Positions 52,693 to 60,862 of a stretch of DNA of 64,000 nucleotides are shown piece after piece; positions within the stretch are counted from its first letter, which is position 1; each line of letters begins with the position of its first letter. Both the position numbers and the translations under genes were made by a program. The DNA comes from Actinomyces bovis. GTDB taxonomy: Bacteria; Actinomycetota; Actinomycetes; Actinomycetales; Actinomycetaceae. The DNA lies in NCBI RefSeq assembly GCF_900444995.1, contig NZ_UAPQ01000006.1:310001-374000 (forward strand), read 5' to 3'. Below the pieces are notes generated by a model that did no database searches, was not told where the DNA came from, and saw nothing but the letters and a program-made list of their open reading frames with translations.

Positions 52693-54714
52693 GTGACCGA
52701 GACCTCTGCCAACACCGCCTCACTGACCACCATGCGCCTGGCTGACCTCCAAGCACTCGCCGCCAGCATGGGCCTTAAAGGCACCTCCCGCATGCGCAAG
52801 AGCGACCTAGTGGCCGCCATCAAGAACGCTCACGGTGGTGCCCCCAAGTCTGAGACTGCCCCGAGTGTTGAGGCCCCCACCCTGACTGAGCCCACGCCCA
52901 TCGCTGAGCCTTCGGCTAATGCCGCGCCTGCCGTTGAGGCGCCCGCTGAAGCTGTTACCGCAGGGCGCGGACGGCGTCGCCGCGTGACCGCCGCTGCCGG
53001 TGCCCCCACGGCCGCCCCCCTCCTGGAATTGCCGGAGCCCCGCGCCGAGCGGGAGGTCAGTGAGGAGGATGCCTCCAGGGCCGAGCGCCGCCAGCGCGGT
53101 GAGCGCCCTGACCACTCCGAGCGCCTTGAGCGGAATGAATGGAATGAGCGCGGTGAGCGTCGCCAGCGGGGCGAGGACGGCCAGGGGAGTCGTCAGGAGG
53201 GTTCGCGCCGCTCCCGCCGCCGCGCCCAGATTGAGGCGGCTGAGGAGGGCGGCGTCGACCATCAGGATGCCAAGGCTGCGCTTATGCGTGACCTCGCTGA
53301 CGTCACCGGCACCCCCGTCGTCGAGCACAGTGAGTCTCGCCAGAACCAGCAGCGGGACGACTGGGATGAGGATGGTCGCTCTGGGCGACGCCGTCGGGGT
53401 CGTCGTCGTGGCCGTGAGGACCGTCAAAACGGCCAGAACGGCCATAACAACAACCAAAATGGTGGCAACCAGAACAATCAGGACGGTGGCCAGCGTGCCC
53501 CCCGGGAGGACGAGGTTCTCCTACCTGTGGCCGGCATTTTGGACGCTTCCGACTCCAACCACGCTTACCTGCGCACCTCCGGCTACCTGCCCGGCCCCAA
53601 GGACGTGTACGTCAGCCAGCAGCAGATCAAGAACTACGGTCTGCGCCCTGGTGACGCCATCACCGGCTGGGTTCGTGAGGGTGGGGAGTCCGATCAGCCG
53701 CAGCGCAATGCCGGACGCCAGGGTCGCCGCAACCGCCCCTTCCAGCGCGTCAAGTACAACCCGCTGGCCTCGGTGGACACCGTCAACGGCATGGACCCTG
53801 AGCGCTCCAAGCGGCGCCCCGACTTCACCAAGCTCACGCCCCTGTACCCCCAGGAGCAGTTGCGCCTGGAGACCACCCCTAAGGCTTTGACCCCGCGCAT
53901 CATTGACCTGGTCTCGCCCATTGGTAAGGGCCAGCGTGGTCTGATCGTCTCTCCGCCTAAGGCCGGTAAGACGATCGTGCTGCAGCAGATTGCCAACGCC
54001 ATCGCCATTAACAACCCGGAGGTGCACCTCATGGTGGTGCTCGTGGATGAGCGCCCCGAGGAGGTCACGGATATGCAGCGCACGGTTAAGGGGGAGGTCA
54101 TCGCCTCCACCTTTGACCGCCCTGCCTCCGATCACACCACCGTGGCCGAGTTGGCTATTGAACGGGCCAAGCGCCTGGTGGAATTGGGACAGGACGTGGT
54201 GGTGCTGCTGGACTCCATCACGCGCCTGGGGCGGGCCTACAACCTGGCCGCCCCAGTCAGCGGACGCATTCTTTCCGGTGGTGTGGACGCCGCCGCACTG
54301 TATCCGCCTAAGCGATTCTTTGGGGCGGCCCGCAATATTGAGAACGGCGGGAGCTTGACCATTTTGGCCACGGCGCTGGTGGAGACCGGCTCCAAGATGG
54401 ACGAGGTGATCTTCGAGGAGTTCAAGGGCACCGGCAATATGGAGTTGCGCCTGTCCCGCCAGCTCGCTGAGAAGCGACTCTTCCCAGCTGTGGATGTGGC
54501 CGCCTCCTCCACCCGCCGCGAGGAGTTCCTCATTGACCCGGCTCAGCTCAAGATCATGTGGCGTCTACGCCGTTTGTTCACTGGGCTGGAGCAGCAGCAG
54601 GCCCTGGAACTGGTGCTTGGCAAACTCAAGGAAACTAACTCCAACGCGGAGTTCCTCATGGTCATCTCCAAGACGACGCCGCAAGGCACCTCCCTGGCTG
54701 ACGCTGACGACTGA
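52693..54714 (+). CDS. rho: Transcription termination factor Rho
   Basis: This 673-residue hexameric helicase has an N-terminal Rho_N helix bundle ([20 protein letters not shown]), a long actinobacterial insertion of about 200 residues rich in Arg, Glu, Gln and Asn (about 60-260, with [16 protein letters not shown]), the RNA-binding cold-shock-like domain ([20 protein letters not shown]), and the motor domain with Walker [12 protein letters not shown] near 420 and [15 protein letters not shown]. The GTG at 52693 follows AAGGATC. The insertion binds RNA in mycobacterial and Micrococcus Rho. A strong hairpin follows the stop. Confidence 0.96.
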   Translation: MTETSANTASLTTMRLADLQALAASMGLKGTSRMRKSDLVAAIKNAHGGAPKSETAPSVEAPTLTEPTPIAEPSANAAPAVEAPAEAVTAGRGRRRRVTAAAGAPTAAPLLELPEPRAEREVSEEDASRAERRQRGERPDHSERLERNEWNERGERRQRGEDGQGSRQEGSRRSRRRAQIEAAEEGGVDHQDAKAALMRDLADVTGTPVVEHSESRQNQQRDDWDEDGRSGRRRRGRRRGREDRQNGQNGHNNNQNGGNQNNQDGGQRAPREDEVLLPVAGILDASDSNHAYLRTSGYLPGPKDVYVSQQQIKNYGLRPGDAITGWVREGGESDQPQRNAGRQGRRNRPFQRVKYNPLASVDTVNGMDPERSKRRPDFTKLTPLYPQEQLRLETTPKALTPRIIDLVSPIGKGQRGLIVSPPKAGKTIVLQQIANAIAINNPEVHLMVVLVDERPEEVTDMQRTVKGEVIASTFDRPASDHTTVAELAIERAKRLVELGQDVVVLLDSITRLGRAYNLAAPVSGRILSGGVDAAALYPPKRFFGAARNIENGGSLTILATALVETGSKMDEVIFEEFKGTGNMELRLSRQLAEKRLFPAVDVAASSTRREEFLIDPAQLKIMWRLRRLFTGLEQQQALELVLGKLKETNSNAEFLMVISKTTPQGTSLADADD

Positions 54715-54732
54715 GCGTCCCTGGGCTGCACC

Positions 54733-54779
54733 GATCGCGCCCGCTTCCACCTGGAACTCAGGCGGAAGCGGGCGCGATC
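54733..54779 (+). terminator. Strong hairpin after rho
   Basis: GATCGCGCCCGCTTCC (54733-54748) and GGAAGCGGGCGCGATC (54764-54779) form a perfect 16-base-pair stem with a 15-base loop, 18 bases after the rho stop. No T-run follows. It also separates rho from the convergent secreted-protein gene. Confidence 0.75.
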
Positions 54780-54839
54780 ACTTGGTGCTACCGGTGTGGG
54801 CCGTGCAGCTCGGTTTCGGCAGGTTTGCGGGCCTGGCGA

Positions 54840-55166
54840 TTAGTGGCCGTGACGTGCGTGGCGGCCACCGCGACCAGCGCCGGTGCCGTCGCAAACCCGG
54901 TTGCCGGTGCCATCCCCGCGGCCACAGCGGTTTCCGGTGCCATCACCCGGGCCGTAGCCTTTGCCGGTGCCATTGCAGGTGCCGTCGCAAGTTCCGTTGC
55001 CGGTCTGCACCGATACTGCAGGACTCGTGGTCTCTTGCGCCTTCGCATCGACGGTCGCAAGCAGCGGTACCGCTGCCACCGCAATGGCCACCGCTGCCGT
55101 CATTGCCCAGGTAGACCACCGAGGCAACCGGGAGACTCCCAGGGTGTGTTCCTTCGTCGTTGTCAT
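54840..55166 (-). CDS. Small secreted Gly/Asp/Cys/His-rich protein
   Basis: A 108-residue protein of no family known to me. The ATG at 55166 follows GAGAGGAGC. Residues 1-43 are a signal peptide (basic start, hydrophobic core TAAVAIAVAAVPLLA, cleavage after AKA). The mature part of about 65 residues is built on Asn/Asp-Gly-Thr-Gly repeats with four Cys (60, 64, 81, 92); GRGDGTGNR and PGDGTGNR recur, and it ends in RHARHGH. Such repeats could bind metal ions. It is divergent from a two-component system whose kinase loop shares DGTGAGRGG-like and RHGH motifs with residues 93-108. It may be the signal, the sensor's helper, or the output of that system. Confidence 0.72.
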   Translation of the reverse strand: MTTTKEHTLGVSRLPRWSTWAMTAAVAIAVAAVPLLATVDAKAQETTSPAVSVQTGNGTCDGTCNGTGKGYGPGDGTGNRCGRGDGTGNRVCDGTGAGRGGRHARHGH

Positions 55167-55265
55167 GATGTGCTCCTCTCACGCGTCGTCTTCGTCGTCT
55201 TCCTTGTGTCCTTTGGGGACACGACTAGTACATCGCTGCCATATGAGGCCCCGGGCGGTGCTCCC

Positions 55266-55282
55266 GTGAAGACTGTGTGAAG
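55266..55282. promoter_or_regulatory. Direct repeat, candidate response-regulator site
   Basis: GTGAAG occurs at 55266-55271 and 55277-55282, an 11-base period that matches the spacing used by OmpR/PhoB-family regulators. On the minus strand it reads TTCACAC-N4-TTCACGG, close to the 7-4-7 layout of PhoB and PhoP boxes. It lies 100 bases before the secreted-protein ATG and 69 before the response-regulator GTG, between the two divergent genes. Confidence 0.4.
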
Positions 55283-55350
55283 CCAGCACCATGCGCGGTC
55301 GCTGCCGGACACACTAGGGCTGTAAGGGGCGGCTGGCAGGAGAAGGAACC

Positions 55351-56038
55351 GTGCCCTTAGTGCTGGTGGTCGATGATGAGTCCGGCATCCGTCGGGTCCT
55401 GCGGGCCTATCTTGAGCGCGATGGCTTCCAAGTCATCGAGTCCGCTGATGGAGCTGGGGCGCTCGCTGAGCTACACGCCAAATCCTTTGATGCCGTTTTG
55501 TTGGACATTGGCCTGCCCGATGTCGACGGCCTAGAGGTGATGCGTCGTGCCCGCCAAACGCGCGCCGATCTGCCGATTTTGCTCGTAACCGCTCGGGCTG
55601 AGGAGATCGACCTGTTGGTCGGGTTGGGCGCCGGAGCAGACGACCATGTGTCCAAACCTTTCAGCCCCCGAGAGGTGGTGGCTCGGCTGCGCGCCGTGCT
55701 GCGTCGCTGTGCGCCGGGTGTGGCGTCCACGCAGGCGCCGCTGCGATTCCCCCACGTCGTTATCGATACCGACCGGCGGGAGGTGCAGCGTGATGGCCTG
55801 AAGGTGTCTCTGACTGCGCTGGAATTTGATCTGCTGACCTATCTCTGCGCCAACCCGGGCCGGGTCCTGATGCGCCGCCAACTGCTCGACGCCGTCTGGG
55901 GGCCCGGTTGGGGACGAGCGAGTTGTGGACGTGCACATCCGGGCGTTGCGTCGGGCGCTGGATGATGACGCCGCGGCGCCAGAGCTCATTGGCACCAGCC
56001 GTGGGGTCGGTTACCGCTATCTGGAGGAGCCATGCTGA
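55351..56038 (+). pseudogene. OmpR-family response regulator, frameshifted near the C-terminus
   Basis: The receiver domain is intact (VVDDESG; phospho-Asp in AVLLDIGLPD; Lys in VSKPFSPRE), and the winged-helix domain starts normally (SLTALEFDLLTYLCANPG). After GPGW at about 55912 the frame as given turns to an unrelated tail and stops at 55965. One extra base in the TTGGGGACG run would restore the recognition helix and wing (DERVVDVHIRALRRALDDD, then GTSRGVGYRYLEEP), ending at 56038 and overlapping the kinase start at 56032. So it is a one-base loss in a G run: a real mutation or a sequencing error. As given, DNA binding should be lost. Confidence 0.82.
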
Positions 56039-57216
56039 GGAGCCTGCGCTCTCGTCTGATTACTAGCCACGCCCTGGTAGCTGTGGTGGCTACTTGCGTG
56101 ACTTTCGTGGCGGTGCGCCTAGTCGCTCCGGCTGTCCTGTCACGCCACGGGCACGGCACCGGCGCGGGCCGCCGTGGGCCGGGGGAGAAGGCTTCGGCGC
56201 GCCAGCAACTGTTGGATACCGTCACGACCTCACTGCTGTTGGGCACGGTGTTGGCCCTGGGGATCGCTGTGACCCTGGGGTGGTGGCTGGCTGTGCGCCT
56301 GTCCCGCTCCGTGGAGTCGAGTGCCGCCACCGCCCGGGCCATGGCCGACGGCGACTGGTCGGTGCGCCTGGTGCCACCTCGGGAGAAGGAGCTGGCTGAT
56401 CTGGCCGCCGCGGTCAATGAGCTCGGGGAACGCCTGGGACGGACTGAGGCCGCGCGGGTGGAGTTGCTGCGCGACGTCGCCCATGAGATGCGTACTCCGA
56501 TTTCCGTGGTCCGCGCAGACATTGAGGGCATGCTCGATGGGGTGCTTGAGCGCGATGACGCCGAGCTGACGGGAGTGCATTACCAGGTCATGCGCCTGCA
56601 GCGCCTGACCGAGGACCTCTCGGCCCTGTCTCGCTCGGATGAGGCGCCAGCGACGCTGCGTTTAGAGGAGGCCGACCTGTCTGAGGTGGGCCTGACGGTG
56701 GCGGAGACTTTTCGCTCCCGGGCCACTGAGAAGGGGATTGAGTTGGAGGTCGGCGCAGCCGTGGCGGCTCCGGTACAGCTTGATCCCGACCGGGTGGGCC
56801 AGGTGGTCGCCAACCTCATGTCTAATGCCTTGCGGGCCACTCCGCGCGGAGGGCGTGTGAGCGTGAGCGTCAGTGTGGAGGAGCGTTCAGGGCTCCTAAC
56901 AGGAACCGGAAAGCAGGGAAATCGGGCATCCAGGCCCTCGAAGCCCGGTGGGATTGCGCGGGTAGCGGTGCTCAGGGTTGAGGACACGGGCCGGGGGTTG
57001 CGCTCTGAGGAACTGTCCCGGGCTTTTGAGAGGTTCTGGCGCGGACCGGCGGACCGGGCTCAGGAGGGATCGGGCACGGGGATCGGGCTATCCATCGCCC
57101 GCGGTATTGCCAGAGCGCACGGAGGCGACTTGATTCTTAGCTCGCCAGGTCCAGGGCGCGGATGCGTCGCTGAACTTATCCTGCCCCAAGGTGAAGTCGC
57201 GCAGGAACAGCCCTAA
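56032..57216 (+). CDS. Sensor histidine kinase
   Basis: This 394-residue kinase has two membrane helices (about residues 10-36 and 62-92) around a short outer loop of about 25 residues containing RHGHGTGAGRRG (38-49), then HAMP, the H-box LLRDVAHEMRTPIS (phospho-His near 151), and a Bergerat ATPase with LMSNALRATPRGG and VEDTGRGL, GSGTGIGLSIARGIARAHGG. The loop is too small for a sensor domain, so it probably senses a metal, a peptide or the membrane itself. It overlaps the restored end of the response regulator, as expected for a pair. Confidence 0.92.
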   Translation: MLRSLRSRLITSHALVAVVATCVTFVAVRLVAPAVLSRHGHGTGAGRRGPGEKASARQQLLDTVTTSLLLGTVLALGIAVTLGWWLAVRLSRSVESSAATARAMADGDWSVRLVPPREKELADLAAAVNELGERLGRTEAARVELLRDVAHEMRTPISVVRADIEGMLDGVLERDDAELTGVHYQVMRLQRLTEDLSALSRSDEAPATLRLEEADLSEVGLTVAETFRSRATEKGIELEVGAAVAAPVQLDPDRVGQVVANLMSNALRATPRGGRVSVSVSVEERSGLLTGTGKQGNRASRPSKPGGIARVAVLRVEDTGRGLRSEELSRAFERFWRGPADRAQEGSGTGIGLSIARGIARAHGGDLILSSPGPGRGCVAELILPQGEVAQEQP

Positions 57217-57414
57217 AACGACGCCGTAGGACAGTTCCCTGTGGCAGCGGGATTAGGGCTCGCTACCTACTGCCGTTACGGAACGACGTTGCGAGGGGTG
57301 GAGTGTACGAGCCTCTCTGGACCTCTGAGGCGGTAAGTCAGTAGTTAATTTTGAGGTAGTCCTTGATGTGTCCCATAACAATGTGGGTTCTAGTGTGATG
57401 CAATGAGAGCGTGA

Positions 57415-57430
57415 TGTGACCGAGGTTACA
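57415..57430. promoter_or_regulatory. CRP/GlxR-like palindrome
   Basis: TGTGACCGAGGTTACA fits the consensus TGTGA-N6-TCACA with one mismatch. It lies 65 bases upstream of the predicted -35 hexamer of rpmE. A cAMP-receptor type regulator could bind, but chance matches are fairly common. Confidence 0.35.
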
Positions 57431-57479
57431 TGCTGGCTTTTGGGGTGCCTGAACTCACCTGCTGGGGCGGGCGGGGCCG

Positions 57480-57508
57480 TTGTCGGCCGAAGGTGGAGCC
57501 GATATCCT
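57480..57508 (+). promoter_or_regulatory. Predicted rpmE promoter
   Basis: TTGTCG (57480-57485), 17 bases, TATCCT (57503-57508). The transcript would start near 57515, giving a leader of about 65 bases before the rpmE ATG at 57580. Confidence 0.45.
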
Positions 57509-57579
57509 CTGCTGTTGGTATCCGGTTCACCTGCGCGGACCCGTGTGGGACCCGGGACCCTCTGAAGCTAGGAGACACC

Positions 57580-57792
57580 ATGAAGCAGGGGATTCACCCC
57601 GATTACGTGGCCACCACGGTCACGTGCACCTGCGGCAACACTTTCGAGACCAACTCCACGGCCACCTCCGGTGAGATTCGCGTGGACGTCTGCTCCGAAT
57701 GCCACCCCTTCTACACCGGCAAGCAGAAGATTCTTGACACCGGTGGTCGCGTGGCCCGCTTTGAGGCCCGCTACGGCAAGCGCGGTAAGTAA
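57580..57792 (+). CDS. rpmE: Ribosomal protein bL31
   Basis: This 70-residue protein of the large ribosomal subunit reads [20 protein letters not shown] at the N-terminus and [20 protein letters not shown] in the middle. The CTCG and CSEC pairs form the zinc site, so this is the zinc-containing form, not the zinc-free alternative made under zinc starvation. The ATG at 57580 follows TAGGAGA. The longer frame from 57430 is rejected. A hairpin lies between it and prfA. Confidence 0.95.
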   Translation: MKQGIHPDYVATTVTCTCGNTFETNSTATSGEIRVDVCSECHPFYTGKQKILDTGGRVARFEARYGKRGK

Positions 57793-57802
57793 GCATCCTG
57801 CC

Positions 57803-57841
57803 CGACGCCGACGGATGGTCCCCGGACCGCCGTCGGCGTCG
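57803..57841 (+). terminator. Hairpin between rpmE and prfA
   Basis: CGACGCCGACGG (57803-57814) and CCGTCGGCGTCG (57830-57841) form a perfect 12-base-pair stem with a 15-base loop. It may terminate or attenuate transcription between the two genes, which are 93 bases apart. Confidence 0.6.
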
Positions 57842-57885
57842 TCGCGTTCCCACCAACCAGCATCCACCGGTCACAGGAGACGAGC

Positions 57886-58974
57886 ATGAGCGAGGACTTC
57901 GCCGCCGCCACCCCGATGCTCGCCGAGCACGCCCAAATCGAACGCGAGATGGCCGACCCCGCCGTCGCCTCCGACCCTGGTGCCCTGCGCCGCCTGGGAC
58001 GCCGCTACGCCGAGCTAGGCCGCGTCGTAGCCGCGCACCGCAGCTGGGCTCAAGCCGCCGCCGACGCCGCTGACGCCCGTGAACTCGCCGCCGAGGACCC
58101 TGACTTTGCTGCCGAGCTGCCCGCCCTAGAGGCTGCTGAGGCTGCCGCCGCCGAGCACCTGCGTGAGGTCCTCATCCCCCGTGACCCCGACGATGCCCGC
58201 GACGTCATCATTGAAGTCAAAGCCGGCGAGGGAGGTGAGGAGTCCGCACTCTTTGCCGCCGACCTGGCCCGCATGTACACCCGCTACGCCGAGCGGCAGG
58301 GCTGGGCCGTGGAGGTCATGGACTCCACCGACTCCGACCTGGGCGGTTACAAAGACCTGCGCCTAGCCATCAAGTCCCGCACCGCGCCCGAGCCTCAGGA
58401 CGGCGTGTGGGCGCATCTGAAATATGAGGGGGGCGTGCACCGCGTCCAGCGGGTTCCCGTCACCGAGAGTCAGGGCCGTATCCACACCTCCGCCGCCGGA
58501 GTGTTGGTAATGCCGGAGGTGGACGACCCCGGTGAGTTGGAAATCGACCCCAATGATCTGCGTATTGACGTCTTCCGCTCCTCCGGTCCGGGCGGCCAGT
58601 CCGTAAACACCACTGATTCCGCCGTGCGCATCACCCACCTGCCCACCGGCATCGTCGTGTCCATGCAAAACGAGAAATCCCAACTGCAGAACAAGGAGGC
58701 GGCACTGCGGGTCCTTCGCGCCCGCCTCTTGGCTGAGCGCGCCGCCGCCGCCGAGGCTGAGGCTAGCGCCGCCCGCCGCTCCCAGGTACGCACCGTGGAC
58801 CGCTCCGAGCGCATCCGCACCTACAACTTCCCTGAGAACCGGATCGCCGACCACCGCACCGGCTACAAGGCCTACAACTTGGACGCTGTGCTTGACGGCG
58901 ACCTTGGCCCAGTGATCGCCTCAGCCATTGCCATGGACGAGGCGGAGCGAATGGCCGCCGTCGGAGACCAGTAG
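57886..58974 (+). CDS. prfA: Peptide chain release factor 1
   Basis: This 362-residue factor reads UAG and UAA stop codons. Seen: the GGQ motif in [19 protein letters not shown] (about residue 236), [36 protein letters not shown] (the PxT-type codon-recognition region), and [15 protein letters not shown]. The GGQ Gln is the methylation target of the next gene product. The ATG at 57886 follows CAGGAGACGAGC. Confidence 0.96.
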   Translation: MSEDFAAATPMLAEHAQIEREMADPAVASDPGALRRLGRRYAELGRVVAAHRSWAQAAADAADARELAAEDPDFAAELPALEAAEAAAAEHLREVLIPRDPDDARDVIIEVKAGEGGEESALFAADLARMYTRYAERQGWAVEVMDSTDSDLGGYKDLRLAIKSRTAPEPQDGVWAHLKYEGGVHRVQRVPVTESQGRIHTSAAGVLVMPEVDDPGELEIDPNDLRIDVFRSSGPGGQSVNTTDSAVRITHLPTGIVVSMQNEKSQLQNKEAALRVLRARLLAERAAAAEAEASAARRSQVRTVDRSERIRTYNFPENRIADHRTGYKAYNLDAVLDGDLGPVIASAIAMDEAERMAAVGDQ

Positions 58975-59930
58975 TGGCGGATAAGCCAAGGAGCGGTTGG
59001 GCTAAAGAGCTGCAACTGGAGTTGGCACAGGCGCTCGCGCGGCTTTGGGACGGCCTGCGAGCCCAGCCGCTTGACCGCTACGCCTTCCGCCGCTTGGTCC
59101 GCGAGGCCAGCCAGATCTTGGGGGAGGCGGGAGTCAGCTCGCCAGGAAATGACGCGCGCGTATTGGCTGAGTTGGTTGTTGGCACTTCTCTGGTGAGGTG
59201 TGAGGGGGCTAGCGAGCAGCAGGCTGGCCGTTTCTTGGACCTAGTTGAGCGGCGGGCGGCTCGTGAGCCTTTGCAGCATCTGACGGGGCGTATGTGGTTC
59301 CGGGGGCTGGAATTGGAGGCCCGTCCGGGGGTGTTCATCGTTCGCCCGGAAACTGAGGTGGTGGCTGGGGTGGCCATTGACGCTGCTCGCCGCGCGCTAG
59401 CTGCCAGGGTGGGGCAGGTGCCGCTTGCCGTCGATCTATGCACTGGCTCTGGGGCGATTGCTGCCGCCTTGGCTACGGAGGTGCCTAGTGCCCGAGTGCT
59501 GGCGGTAGAGCTAGACGCCGTCGCCCTCGCACTGGCACGAACCAATTGCGAACACTTGGTGCCTGGCCGCGTGGAGTTCCTGCAGGCTGATGCCACCGCG
59601 CCTGGCACGTTGGCTCAGTTGGATGGCACGGCGGACGTCGTCGTGAGTAACCCGCCTTATGTGCCCGCCGGAGCTTTGGAAGACGTGGAGACGCAGCAGC
59701 ACGACCCGGCGCTGGCGCTGTTCGGTGGGGGAGCTGATGGACTGAGCGTGCCGGTGGGGGTGGTGACCCGGGCAGCAAGCTTGTTGCGCCCCGGCGGGGT
59801 ACTGGTCATGGAGCACGACGCCGGGCAGGGAGCAGCCCTGCGGCAGGCGGCTATGGACGCGGGGCTCACAGAAGCGCGGACCGGCCAGGATCTCACGGGC
59901 CGAGACCGCTACCTGCAGGCCTGGCGCTGA
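58974..59930 (+). CDS. prmC: Release-factor glutamine N5-methyltransferase
   Basis: This 318-residue enzyme methylates the GGQ glutamine of release factors. Seen: the SAM-binding AVDLCTGSGAIAAALATEVP (about residues 150-168) and VVSNPPYVPAGALEDVE, where NPPY is the catalytic motif. The N-terminal helical domain ends in REPLQHLTGRMWFRG, also typical. The GTG start shares its first base with the prfA stop. About 30 extra N-terminal residues are present compared with E. coli PrmC. The next gene is unrelated, whereas a Sua5/TsaC gene often follows in other actinobacteria. Confidence 0.93.
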   Translation: MADKPRSGWAKELQLELAQALARLWDGLRAQPLDRYAFRRLVREASQILGEAGVSSPGNDARVLAELVVGTSLVRCEGASEQQAGRFLDLVERRAAREPLQHLTGRMWFRGLELEARPGVFIVRPETEVVAGVAIDAARRALAARVGQVPLAVDLCTGSGAIAAALATEVPSARVLAVELDAVALALARTNCEHLVPGRVEFLQADATAPGTLAQLDGTADVVVSNPPYVPAGALEDVETQQHDPALALFGGGADGLSVPVGVVTRAASLLRPGGVLVMEHDAGQGAALRQAAMDAGLTEARTGQDLTGRDRYLQAWR

Positions 59931-60075
59931 GGCCGGCGACCGCCTGCGTGCCATCGAGAACGCTGGGCTAGCCACCAGGGTGATTCTGGGGGCCGACGCG
60001 GGTCGCGGCCAACGCGGGCGGCGGTCTGCCTCCGGCTGCTTCCTTTGGCTGTGACAGCACCGCTAGCGTTGGCTC

Positions 60076-60804
60076 ATGTCAGAGATGAATGCAGCAGTCA
60101 CCTCCAGCGTTAGCGACGACGAGCGCGGCGCCTTTCTCGCGGAGCTGCGTGCTGCGCTCGCGGCGGCTGGTGACCCGCAGCGGGCTGTGCAGCAGCGCCA
60201 GTACCTCAAGTCGGAGATGCCGATGTACGGGGTGGGTGTGCCTGAGACTCGCAAGATCGCGCAGACCACCGCCAAGGCACACCCGGCGCTGTGGCAGGAC
60301 GCCAGCAGCTGGGAGGGGACGCTGCGTGAGCTTTGGGATCAGGCTGGTTACCGTGAGGAGCGCTTCGCAGCCTTGGCGGTGATTCGCTCCAGGCTCTCGG
60401 CGGTGCAGGCCAGCCGGGTGGAGTCCTTGGGCCTGTATGAGCATCTGCTGCGCAGTGGCCAGTGGTGGGACCTGGTGGACGAGACCAGCCATGCGGTTGG
60501 CCTGGTGCTGTTGGAGCACCCGGAGCAAGCTTCAGCCATGCGCCTTTGGGCTCGCGACGCCGACTTGTGGGTGCGCCGCAGCTCGATCATTTGCCAGCTT
60601 CAGCATAAGGAACGCACGAACCTGGAGCTGTTGACCGAAGTCATTGAAGTCAACCAGGACGATGGTGAGTTCTTTATCCGCAAGGCCATTGGCTGGGCGC
60701 TGCGTGACTACGCCCGCACGGGCCCCAACTGGGTGCGCAATTTTGTGGAGACGCACCCAGGCCTGTCACCACTAAGCCGCCGCGAGGCCCTCAAGCATCT
60801 TTGA
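60076..60804 (+). CDS. AlkD-like DNA alkylation repair protein
   Basis: This 242-residue protein is built of helical HEAT-like repeats. QRQYLKSEMPMYGVGVPETRK, WWDLVDETSHAVGLVLLEHP and FFIRKAIGWALRDYARTGPN are typical of the AlkD glycosylase family, which removes alkylated purines such as 3- and 7-alkylated bases. The Trp and Asp residues of the DNA-contact face are kept. The ATG has no ribosome-binding site, but TAGCGT ends 7 bases upstream, so the transcript may be leaderless. Confidence 0.88.
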   Translation: MSEMNAAVTSSVSDDERGAFLAELRAALAAAGDPQRAVQQRQYLKSEMPMYGVGVPETRKIAQTTAKAHPALWQDASSWEGTLRELWDQAGYREERFAALAVIRSRLSAVQASRVESLGLYEHLLRSGQWWDLVDETSHAVGLVLLEHPEQASAMRLWARDADLWVRRSSIICQLQHKERTNLELLTEVIEVNQDDGEFFIRKAIGWALRDYARTGPNWVRNFVETHPGLSPLSRREALKHL

Positions 60805-60862
60805 GAGCCTTGGAGAGGCAGGGAAACATATGGATTTCGCCAAGGACGCGGGATGCAACGGA

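Larger units (their letters stand above)
57217..57579 (+). other. 363-base region upstream of rpmE
   Basis: No gene is convincing here; the frame open from 57430 belongs to the rpmE leader. The region carries a CRP-like palindrome at 57415-57430 and the rpmE promoter at 57480-57508. The first 150 bases after the kinase are lower in GC than the surroundings and hold nothing I recognise. Confidence 0.4.
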
